A DNA stretch of 64,000 bases from NCBI RefSeq assembly GCF_000314855.2, contig NZ_KB233227.1:61854-125853 (forward strand), in the 5' to 3' direction. Positions 53,028 through 63,682 of this stretch are shown here, in pieces (positions within the stretch are counted from its first letter, which is position 1; each line of letters opens with the position of its first letter). Source of the stretch: Providencia burhodogranariea DSM 19968. GTDB taxonomy: Bacteria; Pseudomonadota; Gammaproteobacteria; Enterobacterales; Enterobacteriaceae. The notes below the pieces were generated by a model. That model was not told where the DNA came from and searched no databases. It worked only from the letters and a program-made list of their open reading frames with translations. Position numbers and translations under genes: made by a program.

Positions 53028-55862
53028 TTAGTAGCCGCGCTGCAAAATCGGTTTCAGGAAGCGAGCCGTATGTGATTTTTCACATTCAGCCACCTCTTCT
53101 GGTGTACCAGATACCAAGATCTCACCGCCACCACTACCGCCTTCAGGGCCTAAGTCAATAATCCAGTCAGCCGTTTTGATGACATCAAGGTTATGCTCAA
53201 TGACCACAATAGTATTTCCTTGGTCACGCAGTTGATGCAATACCGTCAGCAACAGTTCAATATCTGCAAAGTGGAGGCCAGTTGTTGGCTCATCGAGGAT
53301 ATAAATAGTTTGCCCTGTACCACGTTTAGACAATTCACGCGCCAGTTTTACCCGTTGTGCTTCACCGCCAGATAAAGTTGTCGCAGACTGCCCTAAACGA
53401 ATGTAGGAAAGCCCCACATCAATTAATGTTTGCAGCTTACGAGCAAGTGCTGGAACAGCATCAAAGAACTCACGGGCCTCTTCGATGGTCATATCCAGTA
53501 CTTCGTGAATGCTTTTGCCTTTGTATTTAATCTCTAATGTTTCGCGGTTATAGCGTTTGCCTCTACATTGGTCGCAAGGTACGTAAACATCAGGCAAGAA
53601 GTGCATTTCGACTTTGATCACGCCATCGCCCTGACAAGCTTCGCACCGTCCACCTTTAACGTTAAAACTAAATCGACCTGGGTTATAGCCCCGAGTACGT
53701 GATTCAGGAACGCCAGAAAACAGTTCACGGATTGGTGTAAAGATCCCTGTGTAAGTTGCTGGGTTTGATCGAGGCGTTCGACCGATAGGGCTTTGGTCAA
53801 TATCTATAACCTTATCAAAATTCTCTAACCCTTCTACATCCAGATAAGGAGCAGGTTGGATGGTTGTTGCACCATTCAATTGGCGTTGAGCAATTGGGAA
53901 TAAGGTATCGTTAATAAGTGTTGATTTACCTGACCCTGATACCCCAGTAATACAAGTAAATAGACCTACAGGCAGCTTCAACGTGACATTTTTGAGGTTG
54001 TTACCTTTAGCGCCAAAAACTTTGAGGATTTTATCTTTATTAACGGGAACACGTTTTTCAGGGATTTCAATCCTGCGCTTACCACTGAGGAATTGACCCG
54101 TTAGTGATTCAGAGTTCGCAACGATATCTTCCAATGTCCCTTGTGCCACAATTTGGCCGCCATGGACACCAGCACCAGGACCAATATCGATCACATGATC
54201 AGCGGCACGGATAGCATCTTCATCATGCTCAACCACAATCACGGTATTGCCTAAGTCACGTAAGTGAACCAAGGTTTCTAGCAAACGATCATTATCGCGC
54301 TGATGAAGCCCAATTGAAGGCTCATCAAGTACATACATTACACCAACTAGACCAGCCCCAATTTGGCTTGCAAGACGGATCCGCTGAGCTTCACCCCCTG
54401 ATAAAGTATCAGCAGAACGAGAAAGCGTTAAGTAATTGAGACCGACGTTAACTAAGAACTTCAAGCGATCGCCAATTTCTTTCAACACTTTTTCAGCAAT
54501 TTGTGCGCGTTGCCCGCTAAGCTTTAGATTTTGAAAGAATTCCATTGCATGGCCAATACTGTAGTCAGCAATCTCAGGCAATGTGGTATTTTCAACGAAA
54601 ACAAAGCGTGCTTCCTTACGTAAACGAGTTCCGTGACATGTCACGCAAGGACGATTACTTATATATTTAGCGAGTTCTTCGCGTACTGCCGTCGATTCTG
54701 TTTCTTTATAACGGCGTTCCATATTATTGAGCACGCCTTCAAAAGGATGATGACGGACAGTAATATCACCACGATCATTACGATATTTAAACTCAATGGT
54801 CTCTTTACCAGAGCCATACAGAATTGTTTTTTGTACAGACGGGCTGAGTGAATCGTAAGGCGCTTCAATATCAAATTTATAATGCTCAGCAAGCGACTGT
54901 AGCATTTGGAAATAGTAAAAGTTACGACGATCCCAACCGCGAATTGCTCCACCCGCTAATGATATCTCGGTATTTTGAAGCACTCTTTCGGGATCGAAAA
55001 ATTGTTGAACACCTAGCCCATCACAGCTTGGGCAGGCCCCAGCCGGGTTGTTAAAGGAAAATAGGCGTGGCTCTAATTCCACCATGCTATAACCGCAAAC
55101 AGGGCAAGCAAAGTTAGCTGAGAATACCAGTTCTTCCGCTTTTGGATCATCCATATCGGCAACAATAGCGGTACCGCCGGAAAGCTCAAGTGCTGTTTCA
55201 AAAGATTCAGCCAAGCGTTGGGCGATATCATCACGAATTTTAAAGCGATCAACCACCACTTCAATGGTATGCTTTTTCTGTAGCTCAAGGGTAGGAGGAT
55301 CAGAAAGATCGCACACTTCTCCGTCGATTCGTGCACGGATATAGCCTTGAGAAGCTAAGTTATCCAATAACTTAACGTGTTCACCTTTACGATCTTTAAC
55401 GACAGGCGCTAATAGCATCATTCGGCGATCTGTTGGCTGAGCTAAGACATTATCAACCATTTGGCTGACAGTCTGAGCTGCTAATGGAACATCGTGATCA
55501 GGGCAGCGTGGTTCACCAACACGGGCAAACAATAAACGCAGGTAATCATGAATTTCGGTGATTGTTCCAACCGTTGATCTTGGGTTGTGAGAAGTTGATT
55601 TCTGTTCAATCGAAATAGCAGGCGATAATCCTTCTATATGATCAACATCAGGTTTCTCCATTAATGAGAGAAACTGGCGGGCATAGGCTGATAAGGATTC
55701 AACATAACGACGCTGACCCTCTGCATATAGAGTATCAAAGGCTAATGATGATTTCCCTGAGCCTGACAAACCTGTAATAACTATCAGTTTGTCGCGGGGT
55801 ATGACGAGATTGATGTTTTTCAGATTATGAGTGCGGGCACCGCGTACTTCGATATTATCCAT
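53028..55862 (-). CDS. uvrA: Excinuclease ABC subunit A
   Basis: 944 residues, the usual length. Two ABC ATPase cores (Walker [13 protein letters not shown] near residue 31 and [12 protein letters not shown] near 640) with LSGGEAQRI signatures, and zinc-finger cysteine pairs CPVCGYS and CEACQGDGV. It recognises bulky DNA damage with UvrB. It diverges from ssb, with a LexA box between. Confidence 0.96.
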   Translation of the reverse strand: MDNIEVRGARTHNLKNINLVIPRDKLIVITGLSGSGKSSLAFDTLYAEGQRRYVESLSAYARQFLSLMEKPDVDHIEGLSPAISIEQKSTSHNPRSTVGTITEIHDYLRLLFARVGEPRCPDHDVPLAAQTVSQMVDNVLAQPTDRRMMLLAPVVKDRKGEHVKLLDNLASQGYIRARIDGEVCDLSDPPTLELQKKHTIEVVVDRFKIRDDIAQRLAESFETALELSGGTAIVADMDDPKAEELVFSANFACPVCGYSMVELEPRLFSFNNPAGACPSCDGLGVQQFFDPERVLQNTEISLAGGAIRGWDRRNFYYFQMLQSLAEHYKFDIEAPYDSLSPSVQKTILYGSGKETIEFKYRNDRGDITVRHHPFEGVLNNMERRYKETESTAVREELAKYISNRPCVTCHGTRLRKEARFVFVENTTLPEIADYSIGHAMEFFQNLKLSGQRAQIAEKVLKEIGDRLKFLVNVGLNYLTLSRSADTLSGGEAQRIRLASQIGAGLVGVMYVLDEPSIGLHQRDNDRLLETLVHLRDLGNTVIVVEHDEDAIRAADHVIDIGPGAGVHGGQIVAQGTLEDIVANSESLTGQFLSGKRRIEIPEKRVPVNKDKILKVFGAKGNNLKNVTLKLPVGLFTCITGVSGSGKSTLINDTLFPIAQRQLNGATTIQPAPYLDVEGLENFDKVIDIDQSPIGRTPRSNPATYTGIFTPIRELFSGVPESRTRGYNPGRFSFNVKGGRCEACQGDGVIKVEMHFLPDVYVPCDQCRGKRYNRETLEIKYKGKSIHEVLDMTIEEAREFFDAVPALARKLQTLIDVGLSYIRLGQSATTLSGGEAQRVKLARELSKRGTGQTIYILDEPTTGLHFADIELLLTVLHQLRDQGNTIVVIEHNLDVIKTADWIIDLGPEGGSGGGEILVSGTPEEVAECEKSHTARFLKPILQRGY

Positions 55863-55926
55863 TTACCACTTCCCGGATGATTTGATAGTGAACAATCATA
55901 AGTCAATTATTATTGCACAATATCGA

Positions 55927-55942
55927 CTGATTGGATATACAG
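55927..55942. promoter_or_regulatory. LexA (SOS) box between uvrA and ssb
   Basis: CTGATTGGATATACAG matches the LexA core CTG-N10-CAG, in the divergent uvrA/ssb region where E. coli also has an SOS box; probably controls uvrA. Confidence 0.85.
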
Positions 55943-56134
55943 TGTTTCATTAAAAAACAGATTTACGAGCCCCTTCGAAATATGTTTTTATGGCGTAGTT
56001 TAAATTTCCAAAGCCGTCCGCAAGTTGAGCGACTCGCTTGTAATTTCGTATTCAATACGTATGCAATATAGGTTTGTCATGCTAAACTTCACAACTATTA
56101 TAGAGATTAAATTTAATGCATCAGGAGTGTTTAA

Positions 56135-56674
56135 ATGGCCAGCAGAGGCGTAAATAAAGTAATTCTTATCGGTAATTTAGGGCAAGATCCTGAAATCCGT
56201 TACATGCCAAACGGTGGAGCCGTGGCAAACCTGACTCTGGCAACTTCTGAAAGCTGGCGCGATAAGCAAACCGGTGAAATGCGTGAAAAAACAGAATGGC
56301 ACCGTGTTGTAATTTTCGGGAAATTAGCTGAAGTTGCAGGTGAATACCTGAAAAAGGGCTCACAAGTTTATATCGAAGGTTCTTTGCAAACCCGTAAGTG
56401 GCAAGACCAAAGCGGTCAAGATCGCTACAGCACTGAAGTCGTCGTTAACATTGGCGGGTCAATGCAAATGTTAGGCGGTCGTGGTGGCGAATCTTCAGGC
56501 CAAAGCCAAGGCGGTCAGGGTAATCAAGGTGGCCAAGGCGGTTGGGGTCAACCTCAGCAACCCGCAGCTGCACAGCAATTTAGTGGCGGTGGTGCACCAG
56601 CAGCGCGTTCACAAGCGCCAGCAACACAAAACAACGAACCACCAATGGACTTTGATGACGATATTCCATTCTAG
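56135..56674 (+). CDS. ssb: Single-stranded DNA-binding protein
   Basis: 179 residues. OB fold at residues 1-112 ([30 protein letters not shown]), a Gly/Gln-rich linker and the acidic tip MDFDDDIPF that binds partner proteins. It protects ssDNA in replication and repair. AGGAG precedes the ATG. Confidence 0.96.
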   Translation: MASRGVNKVILIGNLGQDPEIRYMPNGGAVANLTLATSESWRDKQTGEMREKTEWHRVVIFGKLAEVAGEYLKKGSQVYIEGSLQTRKWQDQSGQDRYSTEVVVNIGGSMQMLGGRGGESSGQSQGGQGNQGGQGGWGQPQQPAAAQQFSGGGAPAARSQAPATQNNEPPMDFDDDIPF

Positions 56675-56712
56675 GATTTACCTGAGACCTAGTTTTGTAA
56701 AATTTATGATTG

Positions 56713-56745
56713 AAAGCCCCGCTAGTCGGGGTTTTCATTTTTCTA
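56713..56745 (+). terminator. Rho-independent terminator after ssb
   Basis: Stem AAAGCCCCG/CGGGGTTTT with loop CTAGT, followed by CATTTTTC. It marks the end of the conserved block. Confidence 0.88.
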
Positions 56746-56967
56746 TTTTCCATTATTATGTTATTTATGTCCTGCTATTCTCAATACACTGCTCAGAGTG
56801 TTGTTATCATCATATTGAATCATAATATTTTTTATTGAATTTTTTTATTCGAGACAATTGCTAGTGCTTTTGTTAGTGAATGGAAAAGGCTTCTTTATAA
56901 TTAAACAACCCTCTCGCCAATCAGTTCGATATTGTCTACTATCTTGGTTAATTCCTGAGTTAATAAA

Positions 56968-57585
56968 ATGGTTAAAATGGAAATAAAGAAAACAGACGCA
57001 AAGCCACGCACCAAACCGGCAGAAGTCCGTCTTGATGAACTCATGGATGCAGCACAGCATTTGTTCATCACCAAGGGGTTCGAAGCGACGACCATTAGCG
57101 AGATCGTACGTGATGCGCAGGTGGCAAAGGGAACCTTCTACCATTATTTCCCATCGAAAAATGAGATGCTTTCCGCCCTGCGTGAGCGTTTTACTGGGCA
57201 TTTTATCGAACAGATTCAGCAGGCAGTTGATGCCTGTCCAGAGGCCGACAGCATTGCGCGCCTGCGAGCTTGGTGTTATGCCGGGGTCATGGCCTATTTT
57301 GATAGTATGGCGCTCCATGATGCGCTGTATCATGATCATCATTACCATACTCGAGGTAATCAAGATCGTGACGCGGTATTAGAGCAGATTCTGACTATTC
57401 TCAATGATGGCAGCACCTGTGGTGCATGGCAGCTGGATAATCCACGCCTGACCGCTATTTTGATGTATCACGGCATGCATGGAGCCGTGGATGATGCAGT
57501 TGTCAGTGATGAAACTGACAAAGCCTGTCTAAGCCAACAGCTGACAGAGGAATTCTTGCGTTTGCTCGGCTACCGTCAGCCATAA
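56968..57585 (+). CDS. TetR/AcrR-family regulator of the biosynthetic island
   Basis: 205 residues. The N-terminal helix-turn-helix is FEATTISEIVRDAQVAKGTFYHYFPSKNEM (about 36-65); the rest is a diverged ligand domain with a His-rich YHDHHYHTRG. It is the first gene of an island that reads G+C-richer than the ssb side, on the same strand as the acyl carrier protein, ligase, thioesterase and PKS genes, so it probably controls them. The start may instead be the ATG at 56977. Confidence 0.83.
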   Translation: MVKMEIKKTDAKPRTKPAEVRLDELMDAAQHLFITKGFEATTISEIVRDAQVAKGTFYHYFPSKNEMLSALRERFTGHFIEQIQQAVDACPEADSIARLRAWCYAGVMAYFDSMALHDALYHDHHYHTRGNQDRDAVLEQILTILNDGSTCGAWQLDNPRLTAILMYHGMHGAVDDAVVSDETDKACLSQQLTEEFLRLLGYRQP

Positions 57586-57800
57586 TTATCGTAAGAGGTG
57601 TAGTAGTGGCTACGTCTCTTTTATATTTTTGCTGTTTCCCTGTTATTACTTCCCGTCGCCTCATATTATCTCGCCCCTAAAAACCATATTTTTTAATTAT
57701 TTTTATTGTCGCTCTTATAAATTTAAGTTATGTAAAAAATTGACCCACATGATGTCAGTGATGATAATTATTATTTTCATTAATGAGCGAGGCATTTTGT

Positions 57801-58022
57801 ATGGATTTTGACAGCATAATATTGCTTCTTTCTGAGGTGGGTATCCCAAAGAATGTACTGAGTGATGCAGATGGAAGTTGGCAGTTACGTCGTGATTTAT
57901 CGCTATCTTCAGCGGAAACTGTAGCATTACAAGCTCGTTTACAGCAGCAAACAGGAAAGCTGTTTTCATTGTGGGGAAATCATGATTATTCTCTTGATGA
58001 GATTATCTCTTTGGTTAACTGA
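57801..58022 (+). CDS. Free-standing acyl/aryl carrier protein
   Basis: 73 residues from ATG 57801, which has GAGG eight bases ahead; an upstream ATG at 57783 lacks a site. The core LRRDLSLSSAETVALQARL aligns with the carrier-protein motif DLGLDSLxxVEL, the second serine being the probable phosphopantetheine attachment point. It is followed by the adenylate ligase, which would load it, then a thioesterase and PKS. The assignment is by pattern because the flanking residues diverge. Confidence 0.65.
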   Translation: MDFDSIILLLSEVGIPKNVLSDADGSWQLRRDLSLSSAETVALQARLQQQTGKLFSLWGNHDYSLDEIISLVN

Positions 58023-58317
58023 AAATGAAAAATAACCTCAAAGTAATGACCTAAATCATGATTATCATGGCGCGATAGGTGAGTAGGTATACGGGAAATA
58101 CAAATAAAATTAATATATTTAATTGATTGATGGTCCGTTGACGTGTTTGTTGATGTCCATGAAATAATAAAAACCAGTAAGCAGTTTTCTCTTCCATGTG
58201 AGTTTGTACAGCAGTGAAATCAACGTTCAGGTAGAACTAATGAACGTTGGGATTATGCATGATTGCAGTTGAAAAAAAATCAAATCAATCAGTTATAATA
58301 CATATCATGGAGTTAAA

Positions 58318-59928
58318 ATGGTTAAATTTAGCAGCTCATTGAATCAACGTCTGCTGGATGCGTTGCAGAAAAATATGCACCGTCCTGCGTTGTTTGAAGA
58401 AGATAGCGTGATTAGCTACGGGCAGTTAGCCGATCGAGTTGCTTCATGCAGTCATCGCCTGCAGCAGCTAGGTGTGAAGAAGTCAGATTGTGTGGCAATG
58501 CAACTTCGTAATACGCATCAGGCGGTCGTGCTAATGCTATCTACACTGATGATCGGCGCGATCCCCGTCCCTATCCTTTCGTCTTATCGTGAAAAAGAGC
58601 TTCGTTATATTCTGCAAACAACTACCCCAAAAGTGATAGCCTTACAGCGTAGTACCCGGCGTTATAATCCTCTCTCGTACTTACAAAAATTGCAGCAAGA
58701 GAACATTAATATCGATGTGGTACTGGTCGAGGATTACGATGATAGCGAGCATGATAAGCAGTATCTGAATCTGCAGGATTTCTGTTCAGTATTGGAACCA
58801 CTTCCGGCACAGGCGCTGATGGTAATGGATGATGACGATATCGTTATGATGCTGCTGTCTAGTGGAACCACTGGCCTTCCGAAGGCTATTGCTCATAAAA
58901 ATAGGGGCTATAGCCATATGATCGCCTGCGGGTGCGGTATCTTTAGCTTAACTGACCGCTCCATTTACTTTGCGGCGATGCCGATTTCTCACGCATTTGT
59001 TCTCAATAGCCCGGGAATATTGGGAGCGCTGTCATGTGGAGGTGCTGTCGTGCTCGCTGATGCGCCTTCGGCTGAGCAGGCCCTGGATATTATCTGCCAC
59101 CGCGGTGTGACTCATACCAGTCTCGTTCCGACGCTACTCTCGCAATGGGCTAATGTACAGCGCGAAAGCCCGCGTTTTATCAACTCGTTGTTACATGTAT
59201 TGGTAGGCGGCGCACGCGTTACTCCTGAGCTTGCAACCTACGCGTCTGACATTCTCGGTATTACCATTCAACAATGTTATGGCATGAGTGAAGGGCTACT
59301 CTGTTTTAACCGCATTAGTGATGACGATAATATTCGCTTTCATTCTCAGGGGCGCCCGCTTTGTGTGGAAGACGAGATCCGTATCATTGACGCGCAGGGA
59401 GAAATCGTCCCGATTGGGCACTCCGGTGAATTGATTGCCCGAGGCCCTTGTACCATTACCCGTTACTACCAAAATACACAGGCCGATAGCCGCGCTTTTA
59501 CGACAGATGGTTTTTATCGTACCGGTGATATTGCTCATGTCGATCGTCAGGGCAACGTATTTATTGATGGGCGCGTTAATGATGCGATTAACCGTGGCGG
59601 GGAGAAATTTTCACCCAATGAAATCGAGGAGCTGGCGCTTCATCATCCAGCGATCCGCGACGCTGCTTGTATCGGGATTACGGATGCCCTGTATGGCGAG
59701 GTGTCTTGCCTTTTTGTCACCACGGATGATATCGGATTGACGTTGGGGGACGTGCGACAATTTTTTGAGCAACAGGGAATTGCCTCGTTTAAAGCACCGG
59801 AAAGGCTGATTGTGATTGATACTATTCCGATGAAAGGGATCGGAAAAATTGATCGTCTGGCGTTACACGCCTTGTTGGTGCAAGAAGATGTCTCCCCTCA
59901 GAGCGTCACAACTAGGAAGTTATCATAA
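58318..59928 (+). CDS. AMP-dependent acyl/aryl-adenylate ligase (EntE/DhbE-like)
   Basis: 536 residues of the ANL superfamily. P-loop LLSSGTTGLPKAIAHK near residue 179, CYGMSEGLL near 320, GFYRTGDIAHVDRQGN near 400, GRVNDAINRGGEKFSPNEIE near 420 and the GKIDR lysine at the end. Overall it aligns with stand-alone aryl-acid ligases such as EntE and DhbE, which load an aryl carrier protein. The pocket segment reads PISHAFVLNSPG where EntE/DhbE have HNY...SSPG, so the acid is probably not 2,3-dihydroxybenzoate. GGAG precedes the ATG; its stop overlaps the thioesterase start. Confidence 0.85.
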   Translation: MVKFSSSLNQRLLDALQKNMHRPALFEEDSVISYGQLADRVASCSHRLQQLGVKKSDCVAMQLRNTHQAVVLMLSTLMIGAIPVPILSSYREKELRYILQTTTPKVIALQRSTRRYNPLSYLQKLQQENINIDVVLVEDYDDSEHDKQYLNLQDFCSVLEPLPAQALMVMDDDDIVMMLLSSGTTGLPKAIAHKNRGYSHMIACGCGIFSLTDRSIYFAAMPISHAFVLNSPGILGALSCGGAVVLADAPSAEQALDIICHRGVTHTSLVPTLLSQWANVQRESPRFINSLLHVLVGGARVTPELATYASDILGITIQQCYGMSEGLLCFNRISDDDNIRFHSQGRPLCVEDEIRIIDAQGEIVPIGHSGELIARGPCTITRYYQNTQADSRAFTTDGFYRTGDIAHVDRQGNVFIDGRVNDAINRGGEKFSPNEIEELALHHPAIRDAACIGITDALYGEVSCLFVTTDDIGLTLGDVRQFFEQQGIASFKAPERLIVIDTIPMKGIGKIDRLALHALLVQEDVSPQSVTTRKLS

Positions 59929-60659
59929 TGAAACCTCTTATCAGCTATAACCGAACAGTGATGCGTTTCAGTCAGTATGGTGTGGAGCCAGTAGAAAAAC
60001 AGCTAGTAGTCTTTCCTCACGCGGGTGGTAGTGCCGCTTTCTATCAGCCGTGGCGAGAGCGACTATCAGCTAAGTGCGATCTGTTGGTGGTGCAATATCC
60101 AAACCGGGAGGAACGGCATGGCGAGGAGCCGTGGCAAGGTGCAGAGGAGGCGATCACTGCGTGTAGCCATGGCCTACGTGAGGTACTAGGTATCGCTCCG
60201 ATAACCTTTTTTGGGCATAGCATGGGGGCACTATTGGCGCTACAAGTCGCAATGACACTGTGGGATTCACGTTTTTCCTGCCGGAGGCTGGTGCTTTCCT
60301 CGCAGCGGGTGCCTGCAGAATTGTTGATGCTGCAACAGTACGCCTCATGCCAGCAACTGCTCGATAGAATACTTAGCTATAGCGAGGACACAGGAATCAT
60401 GCATCTTGATGATCTGACGCGTCAGATCGTCGCTGGCCATATTTTGCAGGATCTGACGTTGCTTGGACAGCTAGCAGAACTGCCCGTTGCCGATATCCCG
60501 TTACGGATTATTGGCGGTGAAGACGATCCTCTGGTGGGGGAGACAGAACGTGAAGGCTGGTCTGCCCTTGTGACTGAGTGTCAACAGAGTAGCTGGCCGG
60601 GTGGTCATTTTTACTTCCAGCAGGACTTAGATGCTTTTTTATCCGAGCTGTTGCAGTAA
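59928..60659 (+). CDS. Type II thioesterase (GrsT/RifR-like)
   Basis: 243-residue alpha/beta hydrolase. VVFPHAGGSAAFYQPW near residue 27, nucleophile elbow FFGHSMGALLAL near 95, acid in IIGGEDDPLV and histidine in WPGGHFYF. These proofread PKS/NRPS carriers by removing wrong or stalled acyl groups. The start overlaps the ligase stop by one base (TAATG), so it is translationally coupled. Confidence 0.9.
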   Translation: MKPLISYNRTVMRFSQYGVEPVEKQLVVFPHAGGSAAFYQPWRERLSAKCDLLVVQYPNREERHGEEPWQGAEEAITACSHGLREVLGIAPITFFGHSMGALLALQVAMTLWDSRFSCRRLVLSSQRVPAELLMLQQYASCQQLLDRILSYSEDTGIMHLDDLTRQIVAGHILQDLTLLGQLAELPVADIPLRIIGGEDDPLVGETEREGWSALVTECQQSSWPGGHFYFQQDLDAFLSELLQ

Positions 60660-60671
60660 TCTGAAGCTCGC

Positions 60672-60741
60672 GGCTGTTGATCTGTGCTGCTTATTTTTAC
60701 CGCACTAATGAGTGAAATAACAGTAAGGTAATCATGTCACT
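60672..60741. mobile_element. Insertion-sequence end fragment (copy 3) inside the biosynthetic operon
   Basis: GGCTGTTGATCTGTGCTGC, then TTATTTTTACCGCACTAATG and later ATCATGTCAC, matches the left 80 bases of the element at 5728 with similar spacing. It lies between the thioesterase and PKS genes, where it could separate them or supply a promoter. Confidence 0.6.
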
Positions 60742-60789
60742 TATCTGTTGGGATATCAGCGCATTAGGTTTCAAATGGAGGAGAATGAT

Positions 60790-63663
60790 ATGCAACCGCC
60801 AAACGACATAAGTCAAAAGATAGCGTTGATAGGGATAGCTTGCCGTTTTCCTGGCGCTAATGATGTCGAAACATGGTGGCACAATTTGATTAACGGGGTA
60901 GAGTCGCTGGTTGCGCTGGATAGCAGTCCGTCAGAAAATCCCGATTTTGTCGGGGTGGCTGCTCCATTAGCCCAAGATATTGCCCGTTTTGATGCCGGCT
61001 TTTTTGGTCTTAGTGCGCGGGAAGCGATGCTGATGGACCCTCAGCATCGCCTATTTCTTGAGTGTGCTTGGCATGCTCTGGAAAACGCCGGAATTGTCCC
61101 TGCGGCGCTGCCGGATACCGCACTATTCGCGGGGTGCAGCAACTCTGAATATTTACGGCAAAATAGAGGCACGCTGCGCTTTGCCACCTTGGCTCCTTCA
61201 TCCTTTGAAGAGCAGATTACTAACGATAAAGATTATCTCAGCACACGAATAGCTTGGCATATGGGGTTTGGTGGTCCAGTGATGAATGTTCAAGCCGCCT
61301 GTGCGACGTCTCTAGTAGCTGTTTGTGAGGCTGTCTATGCTTTACGAAGTAGGCGTTGCAATATTGCGCTGGCTGGAGCTTGTACCCTGCGCATTCCTGA
61401 GCTTGAAGGCTATTTCAGTCAGCAGGGCATGATCTTCGCAAAAGATGGGCACTGTCGACCATTTTCTGCGGATGCTAGTGGAACCGTATTTGGCAGTGGC
61501 GTCGGAGTTGTGGTGATGAAGCGTCTGGAGGACGCGCTGGCGGCCAAGGATGAGGTGATTGCCGTAATTGATGGCGTGGCGATGAATAATGATGGAGCTG
61601 AAAAAGTCAGCTTTACTACCACTAGTCTTACGGGTCAGCAGCGGCTATTGCGTCAGGCCTTGCGGGATGCGCAGCGGCACCCGGAAGATTTCCGAGCTAT
61701 AGAAACTCACGGTACGGGCACATTGGCGGGAGATCCAATAGAATTTTCTGCACTCAACGCGGTGTTTCGTGAGTTTACCGAGCGGGTAGGTTTCTGCGCT
61801 CTCGGTGCCGTCAAGGCAAACGTTGGTCATCTAGAAACCGCTGCTGGGATGGCCGGGTTGATTAAGGCTGCGCTACAAATTAAACACGGCTGGCTGACAC
61901 CGCAAATTAATTTCACAGCCGCCAATCCAGCATTCGATCTTGACCACAGCCCGTTTACCGTGCTGACTGCCGCAGAGCGCTGGCATTCAGGTGATCCCCG
62001 ATGTGCCATTGGCGTTAGCGCCTTTGGTATTGGTGGTAGCAATGCTCATGTGGTGTTGACACGCCCTGATGCTATTGACGCGGTGTCTGAATTGCGCCCC
62101 TCTTCACTGGTAGACAAGGTGGTACCGATATCTGCGCGTTCTGAGCAAGCTTGGTATCAACTGACGAAGCAGTATCGTCAATTAGAGGCTGGTGACGGAT
62201 TAGCCGCGCTGGCTTGGAGCGCTCAAACCCTGAGGCAGGGAATGCGTTACCGCGGTACGTTGGGTCCAGATGAGGAGGGAAAACTAGTAATAAAGGAGGA
62301 AATGCTCGACAGTGGTAAAGGGCGACTGAGTGTGGTCTTTCAGTTTCCCGGTCAGGGCAGCCAGTTTATCGGTATGGCTCGTGAGCTGATGGCTCATGAC
62401 CCCATCTTTCATGACCTGATGCTAGAGAAAATGGCTATTTTGCGTCAGAAGATGCAGATTGATATTTCCATTCTGTTCAGCGATGAGGGTGATAGTACTA
62501 AATTGAACAACACCTCGCTGACGCAGCCAACCTTGATTGCAGTGGAAATTTCTCTTGCCGAGTTACTGATGCATTATGGCGTGGTTCCCGACTGCGTGTT
62601 AGGCCACAGTGTAGGTGAGATTGCAGCTGCATGGCTCGTGGGAGCTTTCTCCATAGAACAAGCACTAATATTTGCATCGCAACGCGGCCGCCTGATGTCG
62701 TCTCTGGAAGGAGGATCTATGTTAGCGGTCGAACTGAGCGAAAGCGATTGCCAGCCTTGGCTTGGTAGAGAGATATCGCTGGCAGCAGTGAATAGTGAAA
62801 ACAGTAGTGTGCTATCAGGTAGTGTAGCCGCGCTGGCTGATTGCAAGCAACGGCTTGATAGGGCGAGCATTCGCTATAAATCTCTTAGCGTTTCACACGC
62901 GTTTCATTCGGCAAGTATGGATCCGATCCTCAGCGATCTGCATCATATCGTCCCTACCGTTAACGTGGTGCATCACGAGGTGCGTTATTACTCCACACTA
63001 CTAGCGCAAGAGGTCAGAGACCTGCGCCAACTGAATGCCGATTACTGGTGTCGGCATGCTCGCGAGACGGTACGCTATCACCAGACGCTACAGCAGATCC
63101 CCGATCGCGGCAAAACTCTATTTATTGAAGTGGGGCCCGGGTCAACTCTCACCGCGCTGGTGGCCAAGCTACGACTACTCGGAGGAAAAACCTCTGCGGT
63201 ACGCACGTTACGCAGGTATGATGACTCCTTAAGTGAGTCCGCGTTGTGGGTGAAGGCTCTGCAAAAAATCTGGCGGGCTGGTGTAGATATCAGCTGGTCA
63301 CGACTCTGGACGGTACCCCCTCGACGAGTCACGCTACCACTTTATCCGTTTGACCATCAGTATTGGTGGATGGGAGATCGTGAGCTACCCGTCAGCCCAC
63401 AGTTTAGCCCCAATACCGATGTTGAGGAGTTGGATGTACTGATGGCACGTATCAACCAGTTATGGCATGAAGTGACAGGGGCGTTACCCGCATCGGCGTA
63501 TCAGGATTTTTATGATTCTGGAGGGCAGTCGCTGATGGCGCTGCGTCTGATGACTCGGTTGGAACAGGAATTTGGTGTTGCGGTAAGTATGGCCGATTTT
63601 TTACAACAACCAACTCCGTCCGGCCTCCGTCATTGTTTACAGAAATCGGGTGTTGTTGAGTAA
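60790..63663 (+). CDS. Type I polyketide synthase module, KS-AT-ACP
   Basis: 957 residues from ATG 60790, which has an ideal GGAGGA seven bases ahead. Ketosynthase, about 10-430: IACRFPGAND, cysteine in QAACATSLVAV, histidines in ETHGTGTLAGDP and KANVGHLETAAG. Acyltransferase, about 515-810: FPGQGSQFIGMA, GHSVGEIAAAW and SHAFHSA; the HAFH form favours malonyl-CoA. Carrier, about 880-950: YDSGGQSLMALRLM with the modified serine. No ketoreductase, dehydratase or terminal thioesterase is present, so one unreduced malonyl extension of a loaded acid is the simplest reading. Confidence 0.93.
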   Translation: MQPPNDISQKIALIGIACRFPGANDVETWWHNLINGVESLVALDSSPSENPDFVGVAAPLAQDIARFDAGFFGLSAREAMLMDPQHRLFLECAWHALENAGIVPAALPDTALFAGCSNSEYLRQNRGTLRFATLAPSSFEEQITNDKDYLSTRIAWHMGFGGPVMNVQAACATSLVAVCEAVYALRSRRCNIALAGACTLRIPELEGYFSQQGMIFAKDGHCRPFSADASGTVFGSGVGVVVMKRLEDALAAKDEVIAVIDGVAMNNDGAEKVSFTTTSLTGQQRLLRQALRDAQRHPEDFRAIETHGTGTLAGDPIEFSALNAVFREFTERVGFCALGAVKANVGHLETAAGMAGLIKAALQIKHGWLTPQINFTAANPAFDLDHSPFTVLTAAERWHSGDPRCAIGVSAFGIGGSNAHVVLTRPDAIDAVSELRPSSLVDKVVPISARSEQAWYQLTKQYRQLEAGDGLAALAWSAQTLRQGMRYRGTLGPDEEGKLVIKEEMLDSGKGRLSVVFQFPGQGSQFIGMARELMAHDPIFHDLMLEKMAILRQKMQIDISILFSDEGDSTKLNNTSLTQPTLIAVEISLAELLMHYGVVPDCVLGHSVGEIAAAWLVGAFSIEQALIFASQRGRLMSSLEGGSMLAVELSESDCQPWLGREISLAAVNSENSSVLSGSVAALADCKQRLDRASIRYKSLSVSHAFHSASMDPILSDLHHIVPTVNVVHHEVRYYSTLLAQEVRDLRQLNADYWCRHARETVRYHQTLQQIPDRGKTLFIEVGPGSTLTALVAKLRLLGGKTSAVRTLRRYDDSLSESALWVKALQKIWRAGVDISWSRLWTVPPRRVTLPLYPFDHQYWWMGDRELPVSPQFSPNTDVEELDVLMARINQLWHEVTGALPASAYQDFYDSGGQSLMALRLMTRLEQEFGVAVSMADFLQQPTPSGLRHCLQKSGVVE

Positions 63664-63682
63664 AACATCATTCGATAATAGG

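Noticed and set aside
56845..57363. Minus-strand 172-codon ORF
   Set aside because: It overlaps the clear TetR gene in antisense and has an amino-acid mix unlike a real protein.
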